Below, one piece after another: positions 48,009 through 59,150 of a stretch of DNA of 64,000 bases (position 1 is its first letter; each line of letters opens with the position of its first letter). The notes beneath the pieces were generated by a model. The model was not told the DNA's origin. It was given only the letters and a program-made list of their open reading frames with translations, and did no database searches. Made by a program: the position numbers and the translations under genes. Origin of the DNA: Aurifilum marmelostoma (taxonomy: Eukaryota > Ascomycota > Sordariomycetes > Diaporthales > Cryphonectriaceae); assembly GCA_027559495.1 (NCBI GenBank), contig JAMXSV010000029.1, positions 558,001-622,000 on the forward strand. Reading direction: 5' to 3'.

Positions 48009-49300
48009 ATGGACACGGGTTCTGCGGACACGTCCTCTGAGCGGGGCTCCGAGGATTCAGGGCAGTCGGTCCAGCATCATCAGTCCTCTGAACAATTTGC
48101 ACTGTGGGCCACCCACGTGGTTGCCGAGGAAGGCATCCTGCGTGGTGGAGAAGCCGCCTCAGTGACAATGGTCGAAAACCCGGCCTCGCCTGTAGAGAAC
48201 AGCGACGGCCCGCATCTGGGACCCCGACAAGACAACCACGACCGAGGTGATGAGAACGTGCCTCCGGCGCTTGAACACCCTCAAGCGGTTTCTACGCAGG
48301 GCGCAGAAGATGCTGCGACGGTCTTGCTGGCTGAAGCCGAGTTGCAACATGCGAGCCGTCCACCTCGTCGTCGTCGTCGAAGCAGTCCTGTTTGCGCTGA
48401 TGCTCCCTCTTGCAAGAAGAGAAGGCTAGAGAACGATAGCATGGGCGACGAAGGCGCCCATGCCGCCTCGCCGCTGGCCAGCCAAGATCACACTGTCGAG
48501 GACGGGCCAGCTCTGCCGATATCTCAGCCCCGCCTTGTAGATACTGCCTGGGACGGAGAGAACGGTGTGCTGAATAGAGCAGAGGAGGAGGAAGCCTCGC
48601 AACCTGCGGCCGACATAGGCGGCTCAGCGTCTCATCGTACCTTATCATCAGATAAGCCCGGTCTCACCGTCGAGAGGGAAGAGCAGCCGTCTTTGCCAGT
48701 CACCCAGCAGCCTATCACAGACAACACGGGGGCTGACGATGACGTCCTGATGAGTGAACCGGATGTACAGCATATGCCACAGCCTGTTCTCAAGGCAGCT
48801 AGTGGTAATCCCGCCAGAGCTGCACCACTGAACAGTCACCTTTACACTATCCACGAGGAGACAATCGATGAGGACGAGAAGGCTGCTGCCGAGGGGCCGA
48901 GCGCCCCTTCGAACTTCGCAGCTGGTGAAACGAGCTACCAATCTTATGCTATGCTACCCAACTATTCTTCCACCGCCGGGACCAAGCACTCAAGCGCCAA
49001 CACCTCAACACCCGTAAGAGCCACGGAGATCGAGATCAATAGACCCAACCGCCCTGATGAGCTACCCGTGGGCCAATCCGTGGAACCACTCACTCCCGTC
49101 GTCGAGGCCATTATGCAAACCATTGTGAACTCCGCCAGCGAGCCAGATGCGCCAGCCTCCGAGGCCTGTTCCTCCATCGTGACGAACATCGTGTCCAAGA
49201 TGGTTGACGCGGCCGTCGCCCAAGCACTGGTGGTGGGAAACAGTGACAGCGGCTTACACATCGCGACACAGCAGCCGATCCGGACTCCTCCCGGCCTGCC

Positions 49301-49336
<36 letters not shown>

Positions 49337-49691
49337 GGGAACCGCCCCCACGACTCTCCACCACCGAAGCGTTATCGATATAGAACATGACGAAGCACCA
49401 AAGATCGAGCCAGGCGCGCAGGACGATGCTGACGAGGAGGTTGTTCTCCTGTCAGTCGACCCGCCCCACCCTAACAACCGGTCGGGACACGAGGGAGCTG
49501 GCAACTTGGATGATTTGATTCCGGAGGTGTTTTTCCCATGTGAACAGCTTGATGGTACAGGAGATGACCATGGTCATGGCCGCGGCCAGGGAGGAGACAC
49601 TGCTGGGGTGGATGGATGGAGGAGGCACTACTCAGGGGCTACCATCACAGGTTCGGGCACGTTCTGGAAGGCAATGCAGTACACAGCTTGA
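48009..49691 (+). CDS. Acidic low-complexity nuclear-type protein directly downstream of med9
   Basis: From the first in-frame ATG this ORF encodes 560 residues. The open frame itself begins right after the med9 stop at 47925 and lies in the same phase as med9. The protein is disordered, rich in Glu, Asp, Ala, Pro and Ser. It has an Arg/Lys-rich nuclear signal (PPRRRRRSSP, then CKKRRLEND) near residues 105-130, a more ordered helical stretch (~365-420, PVVEAIMQTIVNSASEPDAP and SSIVTNIVSKMVDAAVAQAL) and a poly-Gln run (~432-443). It ends GSGTFWKAMQYTA. I recognise no family. It has only 84 bases between the med9 stop and its ATG, too little for a usual fungal promoter and leader. It may be a separate gene, a second cistron or a C-terminal extension of Med9. 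Confidence 0.65.
49301..49337. repeat. CAG trinucleotide run encoding poly-Gln
   Basis: About twelve CAG/CAA codons in the downstream ORF encode the poly-Gln tract. They include one CAA interruption. Confidence 0.8.
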
Positions 49692-50104
49692 AAGGTAGCT
49701 GGTCCTCGAGACATCTATGGGCTGAGGTGATCAGCATTGCCTGGGCCTGGGCCTATACACCCTCATGTAATTCACGATAATTCTGAGCACGGCTGGTACT
49801 CATGGCAGACAAAGTATCGGCGAAGAGGTCTCTGTTTGATTAAGATAGCCCCTTCGATGAAGATACTGCTCTTTGAGCTTTTTTCAACCGCGCCGCTACG
49901 GCACACGCTTCTGCACATTTGAATTTTGCTTTATTGCTCAAGATTGGGGAAGGATCAGAAGGCCTCCCCGAGTACGCCATGTAATGCTCGCGTCCGAAGT
50001 CCGACCCAACGCCTCGCAAGCTAGCATGAAGATAATACACGCCAAAGAAACCCTGACCCAGATGAAGGTTTTATTTGGACGAAATCAGCACCGCCGATCT
50101 ATTT
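49692..50104. other. Convergent 3' region
   Basis: The acidic ORF and the tubulin cofactor C gene both end here. I see no further feature. Confidence 0.6.
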
Positions 50105-51435
50105 TCACAGGACGCCCGCCTTCCTGAGGATGTCATCTGTACTCAGCGACGGTCCGCCCTGCACAGTAGTCTCCCAGAACTCTGCAGGGATATGCTCCTC
50201 ATCTTGCCCTGTGATGGCCTTCCAGTTGGGCGAGGCCTCTTTCTTGAGCCAGTTGAAGTCGTCGACCTGATTCCACTGGTTGTTCGGAGGTTCCTGATCA
50301 TTAGTCAACTGCTGAGTGTTAGTCATCCTCTTCTTGGCCATGGCGCGATATACAAATGCAGAGCTGAGGTGGAAGACATACGTAGCGGCGTGGAATCTCC
50401 GCAAATCTCACCCCCCTTGCAATCCTCGATGATCGGCCGGCTACCCGCCCACAGATATACGCTGACGTTCTCGCATTCGTGAATCCGCACCTGCCTCGCA
50501 TTGACCACGAGCACGGAGTCCCTGACGCCGGTGATATGAGCGGGGCCAGCCACGTGGCCGGCGACAATCAGGCTTCGTGATATGTCCTTGATGGCGAGGC
50601 TGGCGAAGGGGCTTGCCTTGGGGCGTCTCTTCATCTTGGACTCCTCGTCCACCTGGTGCAGCGTAGGTACAGACATGTCGAGCACACATTGCTGCAGATC
50701 TGTGATGCTTCCCGAGGTGGTAGCTCGGCTAGCTGTCGCAGGCAGGATGATGTGCATCTTCTGGTGAGATGAGATATCAATGTCGCGGGCGGCTGAGAAG
50801 GACGGCTTTCGAATACCGGTGCCGGCCTGGGAGGCCATCTCGGCATTATAATTCTTATCCTTGGTATTATCGAATCTGGGCAGGTCGCCGAGGCCGTCCT
50901 CTTCTGCCTGGACGGCAATGTCATTCTCGTCGGACCTGAAGGCCTGGGCGCCCGCGGTTGTGGGCGAGGACGACATGAATTTCTCCTTTGACTTTGAGCT
51001 GAAGGAGAAACGGCTCCTGTCTGGACCAAGCCGAGCGGTCTGGATGTTGAGTTGTTCGCGGAGCGCCTTAAGAGCCTGTGCATTATTTCATGAGCGAGTG
51101 GTTTCTTGGCGGCACCGTCTTGGTGGGCTCCTCTACTACGAGACACTCATTCTTCACGTACCTGGGTGTAGATCATCTGATCCCGCGGAGGCGCAAATTC
51201 TGATGCGTCCGAAACCTCGTTGGTGAGACGTGAGATGGAGGCAAGGATGTGGTCAGTAGCGTCCTTGCGCTCGCCGCCCGTGACGGCTATGTCGCCTAGG
51301 TTTGCAATATCATCTTGGAGGGCTAAAAAGACGCGTATTAGTTTAATTTCGGTATGTGGATTTATGAAGAATCGAAAGGAACAAACCTGTTGCTTGGGCC
51401 TCAAAGCGCCTGTAGAAGTGCTCCTTTGGATCCAT
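50105..51435 (-). CDS. Tubulin-folding cofactor C (TBCC), with a +1 frameshift
   Basis: TBCC promotes GTP hydrolysis by beta-tubulin in the last step of alpha/beta-tubulin heterodimer assembly. Exons 51435-51387, 51322-51162, 51075-50382 and 50308-50105 give 368 residues after correction. An N-terminal helical domain (MDPKEHFYRRFEAQATALQD) is followed by the C-CAP/beta-helix domain: SLIVAGHVAGPAHITGV, NARQVRIHECENVSVYLWAG, SRPIIEDCKG. The tail is WNQVDDFNWLKKEASPNWKA. The frame breaks at the C6 run 50411-50416 (G6 on the coding strand). Dropping one base turns CKGGEICGDST into CKGVRFAEIPRRY, the family sequence, which ends exactly at a GTATGT donor. The acceptor of the last intron could be one of three nearby AGs. 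A conserved housekeeping gene is unlikely to be disabled. Confidence 0.82.
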
Positions 51436-53609
51436 GGCGGGCTTCAGACCTTTGAAAGCACCATCGTAAGTCGTGGGTCCATATAAAACCGACTGCATGG
51501 TGACTGTGGTGATTTTGGTGAAGATGGTGAGTGTGGGGAAAAGTGGGGAAGGTCAGTGGCTGTAGGTGTGGGTGAATCAATTTTGCAGTAGGTATTGTTG
51601 TTGTCTCGAAAGAAGAGGATGTTACCCGTCGTAGAGGAGGCACCAAAGCTCGAGGGATAAGAGAGAGGAATCGAGAGGGCAGGAAGGGGTGACAGGTCAT
51701 TCATATGTTCCAAAGAGGGAAGATATTGACATGGACATGTTCATTTGGATCATCTCACCACCATTATTCTTCAGTACCACACAGGGCTTAGGCTGTGTGA
51801 ATTGGACCCGCGCTGTATGCGTGCGTTGGCGTATTGTCAAGCCAGGCAGGGTGACGACATGAAGCGTCGAGTCGATGCCTCGTGATGTCAGGTCGCGGGT
51901 GGGGTGATGTGCAGGGTCTGCAGCTGCCGTTGCGGGGCGCGTTTAGTGCATGTAATGGTGGCATGCAGCGGTAATAAGCCAGCCAGTCGTGGCCCGGTGG
52001 GAGAAAAAGTCAGGTGGGGTCCGAGTAGGAATGGTTATGGTAAAGAAAGAGGACGGGTGGATGGGTGAATTATTGATTGATCATCGATTCGAGGTGGCTG
52101 AGTGGAGTAGAAAAAGGTGGGTGGGGGAGTGGTTGAGGTAGCAAAGTACTTTACCTGTGGCAAGGGCAAAGGCTCAATGAGAGAGAGAATGGAAGATGCA
52201 GGAAGGAAGCGACGTGTGGCTGCCTGTAAGTAAACCCCGCTCTGCCTTGATTCTCAGGAGAGAAGGTACCACCACGTTGAGGAGCAAGGAAGGAGGGAGG
52301 GGCAGTCACAAATCACAGTTACATGGTACTACTTCCTGATGGTGCCATCTTCATCTACTGATGATGCTTCAGCGTTGCATCTGAGTTAACCTAAACTGTG
52401 ATGGGTATCTTTGGGCTAATCATGCTATAGCCTCCGCCGCCATGTAGTTGTGTCACAGACAGTCAATTTGATACTGTCCTGACGGCAGGAAAAACGTCAG
52501 GAGGCCATTTCCAATCGTCGAGTGTGACCTATTGGTGAAACCGGTGGTCTTATCCGCACCACGCTCATAGGAGCGCTACCGAGAGTCAGACCATGGTTGT
52601 CGTCGGGCAACATTTATTGTTCTAAACCCAAAGCATGATGCATGGTTCAGAAGGGTGGTGAGCTTCTCCGGGTTTGCGGCGTCTTCCCCGCATGGACCCC
52701 TACTCGCTCCCTCCTTATGGGCCGGCCATGCATGCGCCCTGACGTAGACAGTGTGATTCATTGCTGACAGCGCGTCGGAAGCCCCTGAACCCGAAGGGCA
52801 GGCAAGGCCGCATTCCACGTCAACATACAATTCGATCTCAAGGCCACCAAGAGCAAGAACTGAGAATGCAGAAAAGAGAGTGACAGATTGATCGAGAATA
52901 GAAACGCTAGCTGCTCAAGAAAGGATGATATTTGCTATTCGAGGTGAAGGGTGATCGCTGCATTCAAGGTGGACGCTGACGGTGGGTGGTGGGTGCAGTG
53001 GGTGGGGTTAGATTCTCTCGATGGCTTCAGACAAAACCGGCGCTATACATCTTGAATCGTAACGTCTAGGGTAAGTTGCTGACTTAACGGAATCCACGGT
53101 GGATCCAGACTTACCTTAGACCTCGAGTCAAGAATTCTGTCATCGTTCGCGACTGGACGATCAATGTGGAATCCGGCAGCGCAAGAACATGTTGCCAACA
53201 AGCAATACCATCACAGAGTCTACACTGATTTACCATAGCAAATGTGAATGCCTATTACTAAAGACTAGGTCTAGAGCCGCCCGTAGTTAATCAGGGGATA
53301 CCGTGCTGTAAATCTGTCCGTGGTGGTGGTCGTTGGGGTCTGAGCCAGGCGCTACAGCGGTGTTATTCTATTGGCCACCCGCTGGCTTAAGCTACATAGT
53401 ACTTGCGATAACGATAAGCCATTCTTCTCCTGCCTACGTCAAACGCTTGTTTTTTCATCTTCTTGATGCTAGAGTCGACGGCACCACCTCCGGCAAAGCA
53501 GCCCTCCTGCGACAACTTTTGAGCAGCAATTCAGTCTGCTGACACCACCGTTCTTCCTTCCATCGTTGTCGACTGTCAGGGTCCCTTCAATGGCTGACGC
53601 GACATCAAC
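51436..53609. other. 2.2-kb divergent region between TBCC and the DUF155 gene
   Basis: No gene is visible. The region holds the upstream sequences of two divergent genes. Purine-rich G/A tracts near 52080-52140 and a few short frames are all I find, apart from a short upstream ORF at 53590. Confidence 0.55.
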
Positions 53610-53634
53610 ATGCGCTTCCCTCAATCCCAGGTAG
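53590..53634 (+). promoter_or_regulatory. Upstream ORF overlapping the DUF155 start codon
   Basis: An ATG twenty bases before the main start opens a 14-codon frame in another phase (MADATSTCASLNPR) that ends at a TAG 25 bases past the main ATG. Ribosomes starting there would miss the main start, so it could lower translation. Its -3 base is T, a weak context, while the main ATG has A at -3. Confidence 0.5.
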
Positions 53635-55088
53635 CAGCAACTCTCTGCCACGGCCTTCACGCCGCTGCCCGATCTACCACCACCTTACGTCCCCTCTCCT
53701 GCAGCCAGCGCTCCCTCCTCCACCAGACCTCGACTGCCTTCCAACCTCGACAGCGTTTCTTTTTCACCTCGAACCTACGGCTGTCCAAAGAAGGCAGTGG
53801 TGACGCCGCCACAACCTCCTCCCCATTGCTCTCGACCGACCTCGGAACCTCGGAAGCACGATCCGATCACAATAGCCAGCAGCAAGCTCAGCAGCAGCAG
53901 CAGCAGCACGGATCAGGGAACAGCAGGAAGAAGACGGCTAGGGCCTCTGGGAGTAGCAATAGCAGCCATGGCAGTAGCGTTAGCGGTAGTACCGCCACGA
54001 AAAGGAAGCTTCGCGACCCCCTCCGCCGGGTGGCCTCGCTCGCCCAGCGGTCCAGTGGCAAGCCACCCAAGGCCACCCGCGGCGGGCAGGGCGAGCCAGG
54101 CAAGGACTACAGCACCACCATCTGCGCCATATGCGTCGCCGAGTCCTTTGACATGAAGGCCGTCGTACGCTCCCTCCAGGACCAGCACTATCTAATCGAT
54201 CCGGACGGCCTGGATTTTGACGACGAGGAGGTTGTTCATGCCGGCGTGCGTGGCGGGCCAGGCGACTTCTTCATCTTTGAGACAGGCACCGTTGTCACCT
54301 GGAGTCTACCGCCCGAGAAAGGCATCGAGCTCGCCACTGGCTTCCTCGCGTCTGCCCACCAGAACTCGTACGTTACGCAGATGGACCGCGACGACATGAC
54401 AGAGAAGCTTGAGTTCGAGATGGACCCCAATACCTCGTGGAGTTTGATGCGCGGCGACATGGTTGTGCTAGGTACCCGCCGCGACGAGGGCGCCGGCGCC
54501 GTCGACTTTGACCCCACCGACATCGGACGCGCCAAGATCGCCTTCTCGTCCGGCCTGGCCCGGAGCACAAAGGTTGCCGTACTCGAGACCCTTCTGAACA
54601 CCTACCTCGAGCAGACTGAGGAGCTGCCCGCCCAGCTCGAGAGCGGCCGTCTGCGCGTGCGCATGCCCGAGATCCTCCGGCGCACCGGCGAGCTGCTGCG
54701 CCTGCGCTCCCAGCTCAACTTCTTCTCGGAGCTGACCGATTCTCTGCCCGACAAGTTCTGGGACCAGCGCGCCGAGCTCAAGCTCGACAGCATCTACGAC
54801 CAGGTCGGCAAGGCCCTCGACGTCCCCTCGCGCATCCGCGTCCTCAACCAGCGCATGGACTACGCAGACTCCATGCTCGAGACCTTCCGCGAGATGCTCC
54901 ACTCCACCCACAGCGCCCGTCTCGAGTGGATCATCATCGTGCTCATTGCCATCGAGATTGGCTTTGAACTGTTCCACCTGTGGAGGGAATACATGGCAGC
55001 AGCGCCAGCAGCTGGACCTACAGAAATGAAAACAGGGGACGGGGCAGAAGGAGATGCACCTGAGCAGACCTCTTTGGGGTCCAAGTAA
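53610..55088 (+). CDS. Mitochondrial DUF155 protein, RMND1/Mrx10-like
   Basis: Proteins of this family sit in the mitochondrial inner membrane and support mitochondrial translation; human RMND1 and yeast Mrx10 are members. The single exon encodes 492 residues. An Arg-rich, acid-free N-terminus (MRFPQSQVAATLCHGLHAAA, then RSLLHQTSTAFQPRQRFFF) fits a mitochondrial targeting peptide. After a Ser/Gln-rich linker, the DUF155 domain spans ~165-440: TICAICVAESFDMKAVVRSL, GPGDFFIFETGTVVTWSLPP, KIAFSSGLARSTKVAVLETL, LDVPSRIRVLNQRMDYADSM. A C-terminal membrane helix follows (~444-460, LEWIIIVLIAIEIGFELFHL), as in the family. A short upstream ORF overlaps the start. The paralogue is inferred from the targeting peptide. 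Confidence 0.87.
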   Translation: MRFPQSQVAATLCHGLHAAARSTTTLRPLSCSQRSLLHQTSTAFQPRQRFFFTSNLRLSKEGSGDAATTSSPLLSTDLGTSEARSDHNSQQQAQQQQQQHGSGNSRKKTARASGSSNSSHGSSVSGSTATKRKLRDPLRRVASLAQRSSGKPPKATRGGQGEPGKDYSTTICAICVAESFDMKAVVRSLQDQHYLIDPDGLDFDDEEVVHAGVRGGPGDFFIFETGTVVTWSLPPEKGIELATGFLASAHQNSYVTQMDRDDMTEKLEFEMDPNTSWSLMRGDMVVLGTRRDEGAGAVDFDPTDIGRAKIAFSSGLARSTKVAVLETLLNTYLEQTEELPAQLESGRLRVRMPEILRRTGELLRLRSQLNFFSELTDSLPDKFWDQRAELKLDSIYDQVGKALDVPSRIRVLNQRMDYADSMLETFREMLHSTHSARLEWIIIVLIAIEIGFELFHLWREYMAAAPAAGPTEMKTGDGAEGDAPEQTSLGSK

Positions 55089-56032
55089 GTGAATAGGCTA
55101 GCGCGTGATCAATGAGAGCAAGATGTCTTGTTGTTGTTTGTCACCAACTACCTGGCAGAGATTGCCCTTGAAAAGAATGATACCCGAGACTTCTTGTCTT
55201 ATTCGACGATAAGGAATGTATTGAGCGACGAACGTTGCGATTTGTAGATGGGAAGAGCACAGGAGGGGGGAAAAAAAGAAAAGCAATAAAATCTAACTCC
55301 ACTCAACTCTTCGTCCCTGTGCAAAAGGACATCATCGCCAGTTGACCAATGACAGACGCATGACAAGTTAAGCTCTAGGAGGGAGGGGTATTTAGGAGAC
55401 GGCAACACACATAACACAACAGGAGCCCATAGCCCTAATAGGACAGAACATATTCCTCTCCACTCATAAAGTACGATGGAGCCGAGAAAGGGTGAGAAAA
55501 CCCCCAAGATAGATGGGAACGGAACTTTTGATTAGCAGTAATTGCAATTTTTGTATTACATGAATATCTGCATTCAAAACCTAGCCGCAGAGGGAGGAAA
55601 AAACAGAAGAAAGAAAGAAGAATTCCTACACATAGTCCCATCCAGTAGAAACGGGGTAATGGTATAAGGGAGGTGCTCACAAACATACACACTGTATTGA
55701 ACTCCGCTGTCCTGGTTTCCCTCCCCGTCGTCCTCCTGGGAATCAAAGCACAGTGATCTGCCTATTCAGACCAGAGAGAGGTAAGAAAAGACATGACCGA
55801 GACCTCCATCTTTTGAATGAACAGATTGGTGGGGAAGAAGAAAGAAGAAGAAAAAAAGAAAGAAAACAAGCCAGACAAACTCTCAAAACGCCGCGACCGA
55901 GCCCAGGTATGGGGTTGTCAAAAAGAATGTCAGCCCGCCTCCAAACCCTTCCCTCTGATGCTGCGACATCGTACACTCATTCCCATCTTTTCGTCTAACA
56001 TCTATCCTGATAATACGTCCGGTATGATAGTA
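55089..56032. other. Convergent 3' region between the DUF155 gene and the Q/P-rich gene
   Basis: Both genes end toward this stretch. It is A-rich and purine-rich on the plus strand in several places and shows no gene. Confidence 0.55.
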
Positions 56033-59000
56033 TCACACAGGCGTAGGCGGTTTTGCCTGCATACTTGCAGACGGTGCTGGCGACGGTGTGGCTCCCGGCA
56101 TAGGACCAGGGCTCGGCGACGTCATCTGCTGAGGCACACCATTCATGCCGGCCGGTGGTGGTGGTGGTGGTGGTGCCGCGCCTGGCATTCTGGGGCTTGG
56201 TGAGTTCCCACCTATACCGCCAGGCATGTTCGCTCGAAACTGTGCCAGCTTCTGATAGTCGACAGGAGGCCCTCCGAGGCCAATCCCGCCAAGGCCGGCG
56301 ACCCCGTGATGGTTCTGCGAACCAGCGTGGTGGCTCTGTTGCATCTTCTCATTAAATTGATTGATCCGACCAATAGCTTGGTTTCTTTGCTGCAGTTGGT
56401 GTTGGTATCGCTGCTCAGGAGACATCTGGCCGGCCCACGCAGGCTGCGTACCGGCAGGCGCGGGACTCTGAGAGCCAGGCTGCGCCCCGTTCGAAGGATA
56501 CCGAGGGATGCCTGCAGGATGCGCACCTGGCTGTCCAGGCGTCCCAAAAGACCGCGCCTGAGGCATGGCCGGTTTACCAGGACGTGGCGAATAGCTCTGC
56601 GCGTTCTGATACTGTGGCATCTGTGGAGACATCGTCCTCGTCTGCATCGTTCCGTTCATGTGTGTTGCCATGTTGCCTGGCTGCTGTTGGTATTGAGGTT
56701 GCATGCCGGGCTGAGACTGTTGCGGGTTATAGCCCGGATAGCTTTGGCCATACCGACCAGGCGTGGCGGGCTGCTGCACATGCTGCTGGTAGCTGGACGC
56801 TGGCCGTTGTTGTTGTTGTTGTTGTTGTTGCTGCTGCTGCTGCTGCTGCTGAGGCTGTTGCGCTGGGGTGCCTTGATACGCTGGAACACCACCCGGCGTG
56901 CCATAATTCCTAAGTGGCTGCATGGGCTGCTGAGGGTTCCATCCGTTCGGTCTCGCAAAAGGCTGTCCAGTGGGTGGCCGTTGCTGTGGAGCCGGCATGG
57001 GCGGCATGGGAGAAGACAGCTGGCGCGAGTAGGATGGTGGCATATGATTACGCACAGGAGATTGTCGATAATGGTTTGGTACAGGCACCGGTGTCTGGTT
57101 GGGCATCTGGAACTGGCGATGGTTGAACTGCTGGCCGGATTGGTACGACGGCGTGGCGTTGTGGTAACTCGGGGTCCGTTGTGGCTGTCGCGGGGTCTGT
57201 GCCGCCTGTGCCGCCTGTTGCTGCTGGTGCTGCCGCAGTCTGGCAGCGGTCTCGTCCTCTTCCATGACACCCTTGTACACGTCGCTCCTCACCTCGATCT
57301 TGGTGCTCACGCACAGCTCATCCAGCTTGTCGGAGTTCAGGCGAGCGACAGCATACGGGGGCAAGCCTGAGATGATGACTGCAAGCTGGTCCCTTAGCAT
57401 CTCGTATGTCTCCCTTTCCTCCTCAGTGGGCTCTTGGAACGATGAGCCATGCGCCGCGTCGGGCTTGGTGGGGTCAGTCGGGCCTCGGTTCTGGCTTGCC
57501 GGCAGGGTCAGATGTCGGTTTCTCTGGTAGGACGACAGCGTCTCGATAAGGTCCGAGATTTCCTGCAGGGTATCGTCGACCTCCTTCTCCATCTCTGTCT
57601 TCTTCGCCAGCGCATCCTCATCGGCCAGGCTCGGGTCGACGAGGCTGTCGTCCCAGTTCTCAACGGCCTTGGCGATCTCATCTTCTTCGATCTCAGTAAA
57701 GGCGGCCGGGCCGTTTGCCTCGACATCCTCGTCATCAGACAGTTCGGCTGCGATCAGCTGTTGCATGTACCGGTATCCCAGGCGCTGGTACCACACACGA
57801 CCAACTTCACCCGACGAGATAACCGCACCGCTGTCGTCCTTCTCCGGTGCGAAACTCGAAAAGGCTCCGCGGAACAGAGCTTCCATCTCTGTAACCTCGA
57901 TGTCGACTGAGGATGGCTTCTGGCTGGTTGTCGTGTCCCGCTGGCGATCCTGGTCCTTGATGCCCGGCGTCGCATTGCTGTAGTCCAGCCAGACGCCGGT
58001 AGTGAGCTCCTTGACGAAATACGAGTCCTTATCGTGGCGGTGTGTCGCCCGGTCTGCTAGCTCTGGGTGGTAGAAACCTAGCAGCTTGCCCTTGGTGTAC
58101 GCCTTGGACGACCTAGGTGCCTCCACGGGGGGAAAGGTGGCGTGTGAGGGAAATAGCTCACCCAAGGTCGGGACCCGCGTGGGCTTTTGTTGCACTGCCG
58201 GCGGAAGGACGGATGTCAAGGACATACCATACGGCAGTTGGTCGTCGGTCGGCGGCTTAGGAGCACCGCCCGCACTCTGGCCATGGTGTCGTTTCGGGAG
58301 ACTGGAAAACAGGTGACGTCCCTGTGGTGCTTGGCCGAAGACGGTCAGAACCGTGTTGTCAGTGGCGGGCTTCTGCACGATATCATCAAAGTGGTCCGAG
58401 GCATCAGCATCGGTGGCCGGCGCATTGAAGGGATAAGACATCTCCCTGCTGTGCATGTCGAGGGCCTTCTCCTTCAACCTGTTCAGCTGGACGAGGTCGT
58501 CGTCATCAAGGCTGGCGGCACCTTCGGCAGGGTCTGCGGATCGCAGCTCAACAGCGCGATCGTCGATAACCTTCTTGAGGTCCAGAACGAGCTGGTCGAG
58601 CACCTTGTAGGCATCCTGGTTGACCTTGTCCTCGATGCAGCGGGGCGCAGGGCCATCCTCGTCGGACTTGTGTCGCTTGGACTGGGGTTCGTCGGCGGTA
58701 GAGGCGTCTGAGAGTGGTCGCTTGAGAATGGAGGGCGTGGTGTCGTATCTGGATGGATGGTGCAATTTAGCAGATGGCAGATAGATAAATGCAGGGTATA
58801 TATATGTGCATGGTATCAGAAAGAGGGGGAAAAAGCAAAAGTTGAAACATGCAAAAGAAGATGAAAAGCAAGAAAAGAAAAGAATTTGTCGCGTACCTCT
58901 GAAGCACATGGAAATAGTTGCGAATCAGAGTCCTCTCGTCGCGCAGTGGCTGATCATCATTGACGACGGGCACGACGCCGTTGGCATCATCGAGCTTTGC

Positions 59001-59150
59001 TGATCCATCGTCGCTGGCCTCACGCTTGCGCTTGGTGGTGGTGGGACCGTCGAGTTGAGAGTCTGATGGGGACGATAGCCCCGGGCCAGGAGCAGGCGCC
59101 GCAGCAGCATGGCCGTTGACCTGCACGGCAGCCTCAGCGGGCGAGGCCAT
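56033..59150 (-). CDS. Large Gln/Pro-rich nuclear-type protein, conserved core, unknown function
   Basis: Two exons, 59150-58897 and 58748-56033, encode 989 residues, joined AG/A (Arg) across a 148-base intron. The N-terminal half looks structured and carries acidic and helical stretches: RTLIRNYFHVLQRYDTTPSI, IEDKVNQDAYKVLDQLVLDL, SLTSVLPPAVQQKPTRVPTL, GKLLGFYHPELADRA, GVWLDYSNATP, MEALFRGAFSSFAPEKDDSG, VGRVWYQRLGYRYMQQLIAA. The second half is almost entirely Gln, Pro, Ser, Met, Tyr and Gly with a poly-Gln run near residues 700-715. A basic KRKREASDD near residue 40 and KRHKSDED near 108 could be nuclear signals. The make-up suggests a transcription or chromatin cofactor, but I cannot assign a family. 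Confidence 0.75.
56806..56850. repeat. TTG/CTG repeat encoding poly-Gln
   Basis: Consecutive TTG then CTG units on the plus strand are CAG and CAA codons in the Q/P-rich gene. They give a pure Gln tract of about fifteen residues. Confidence 0.8.
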
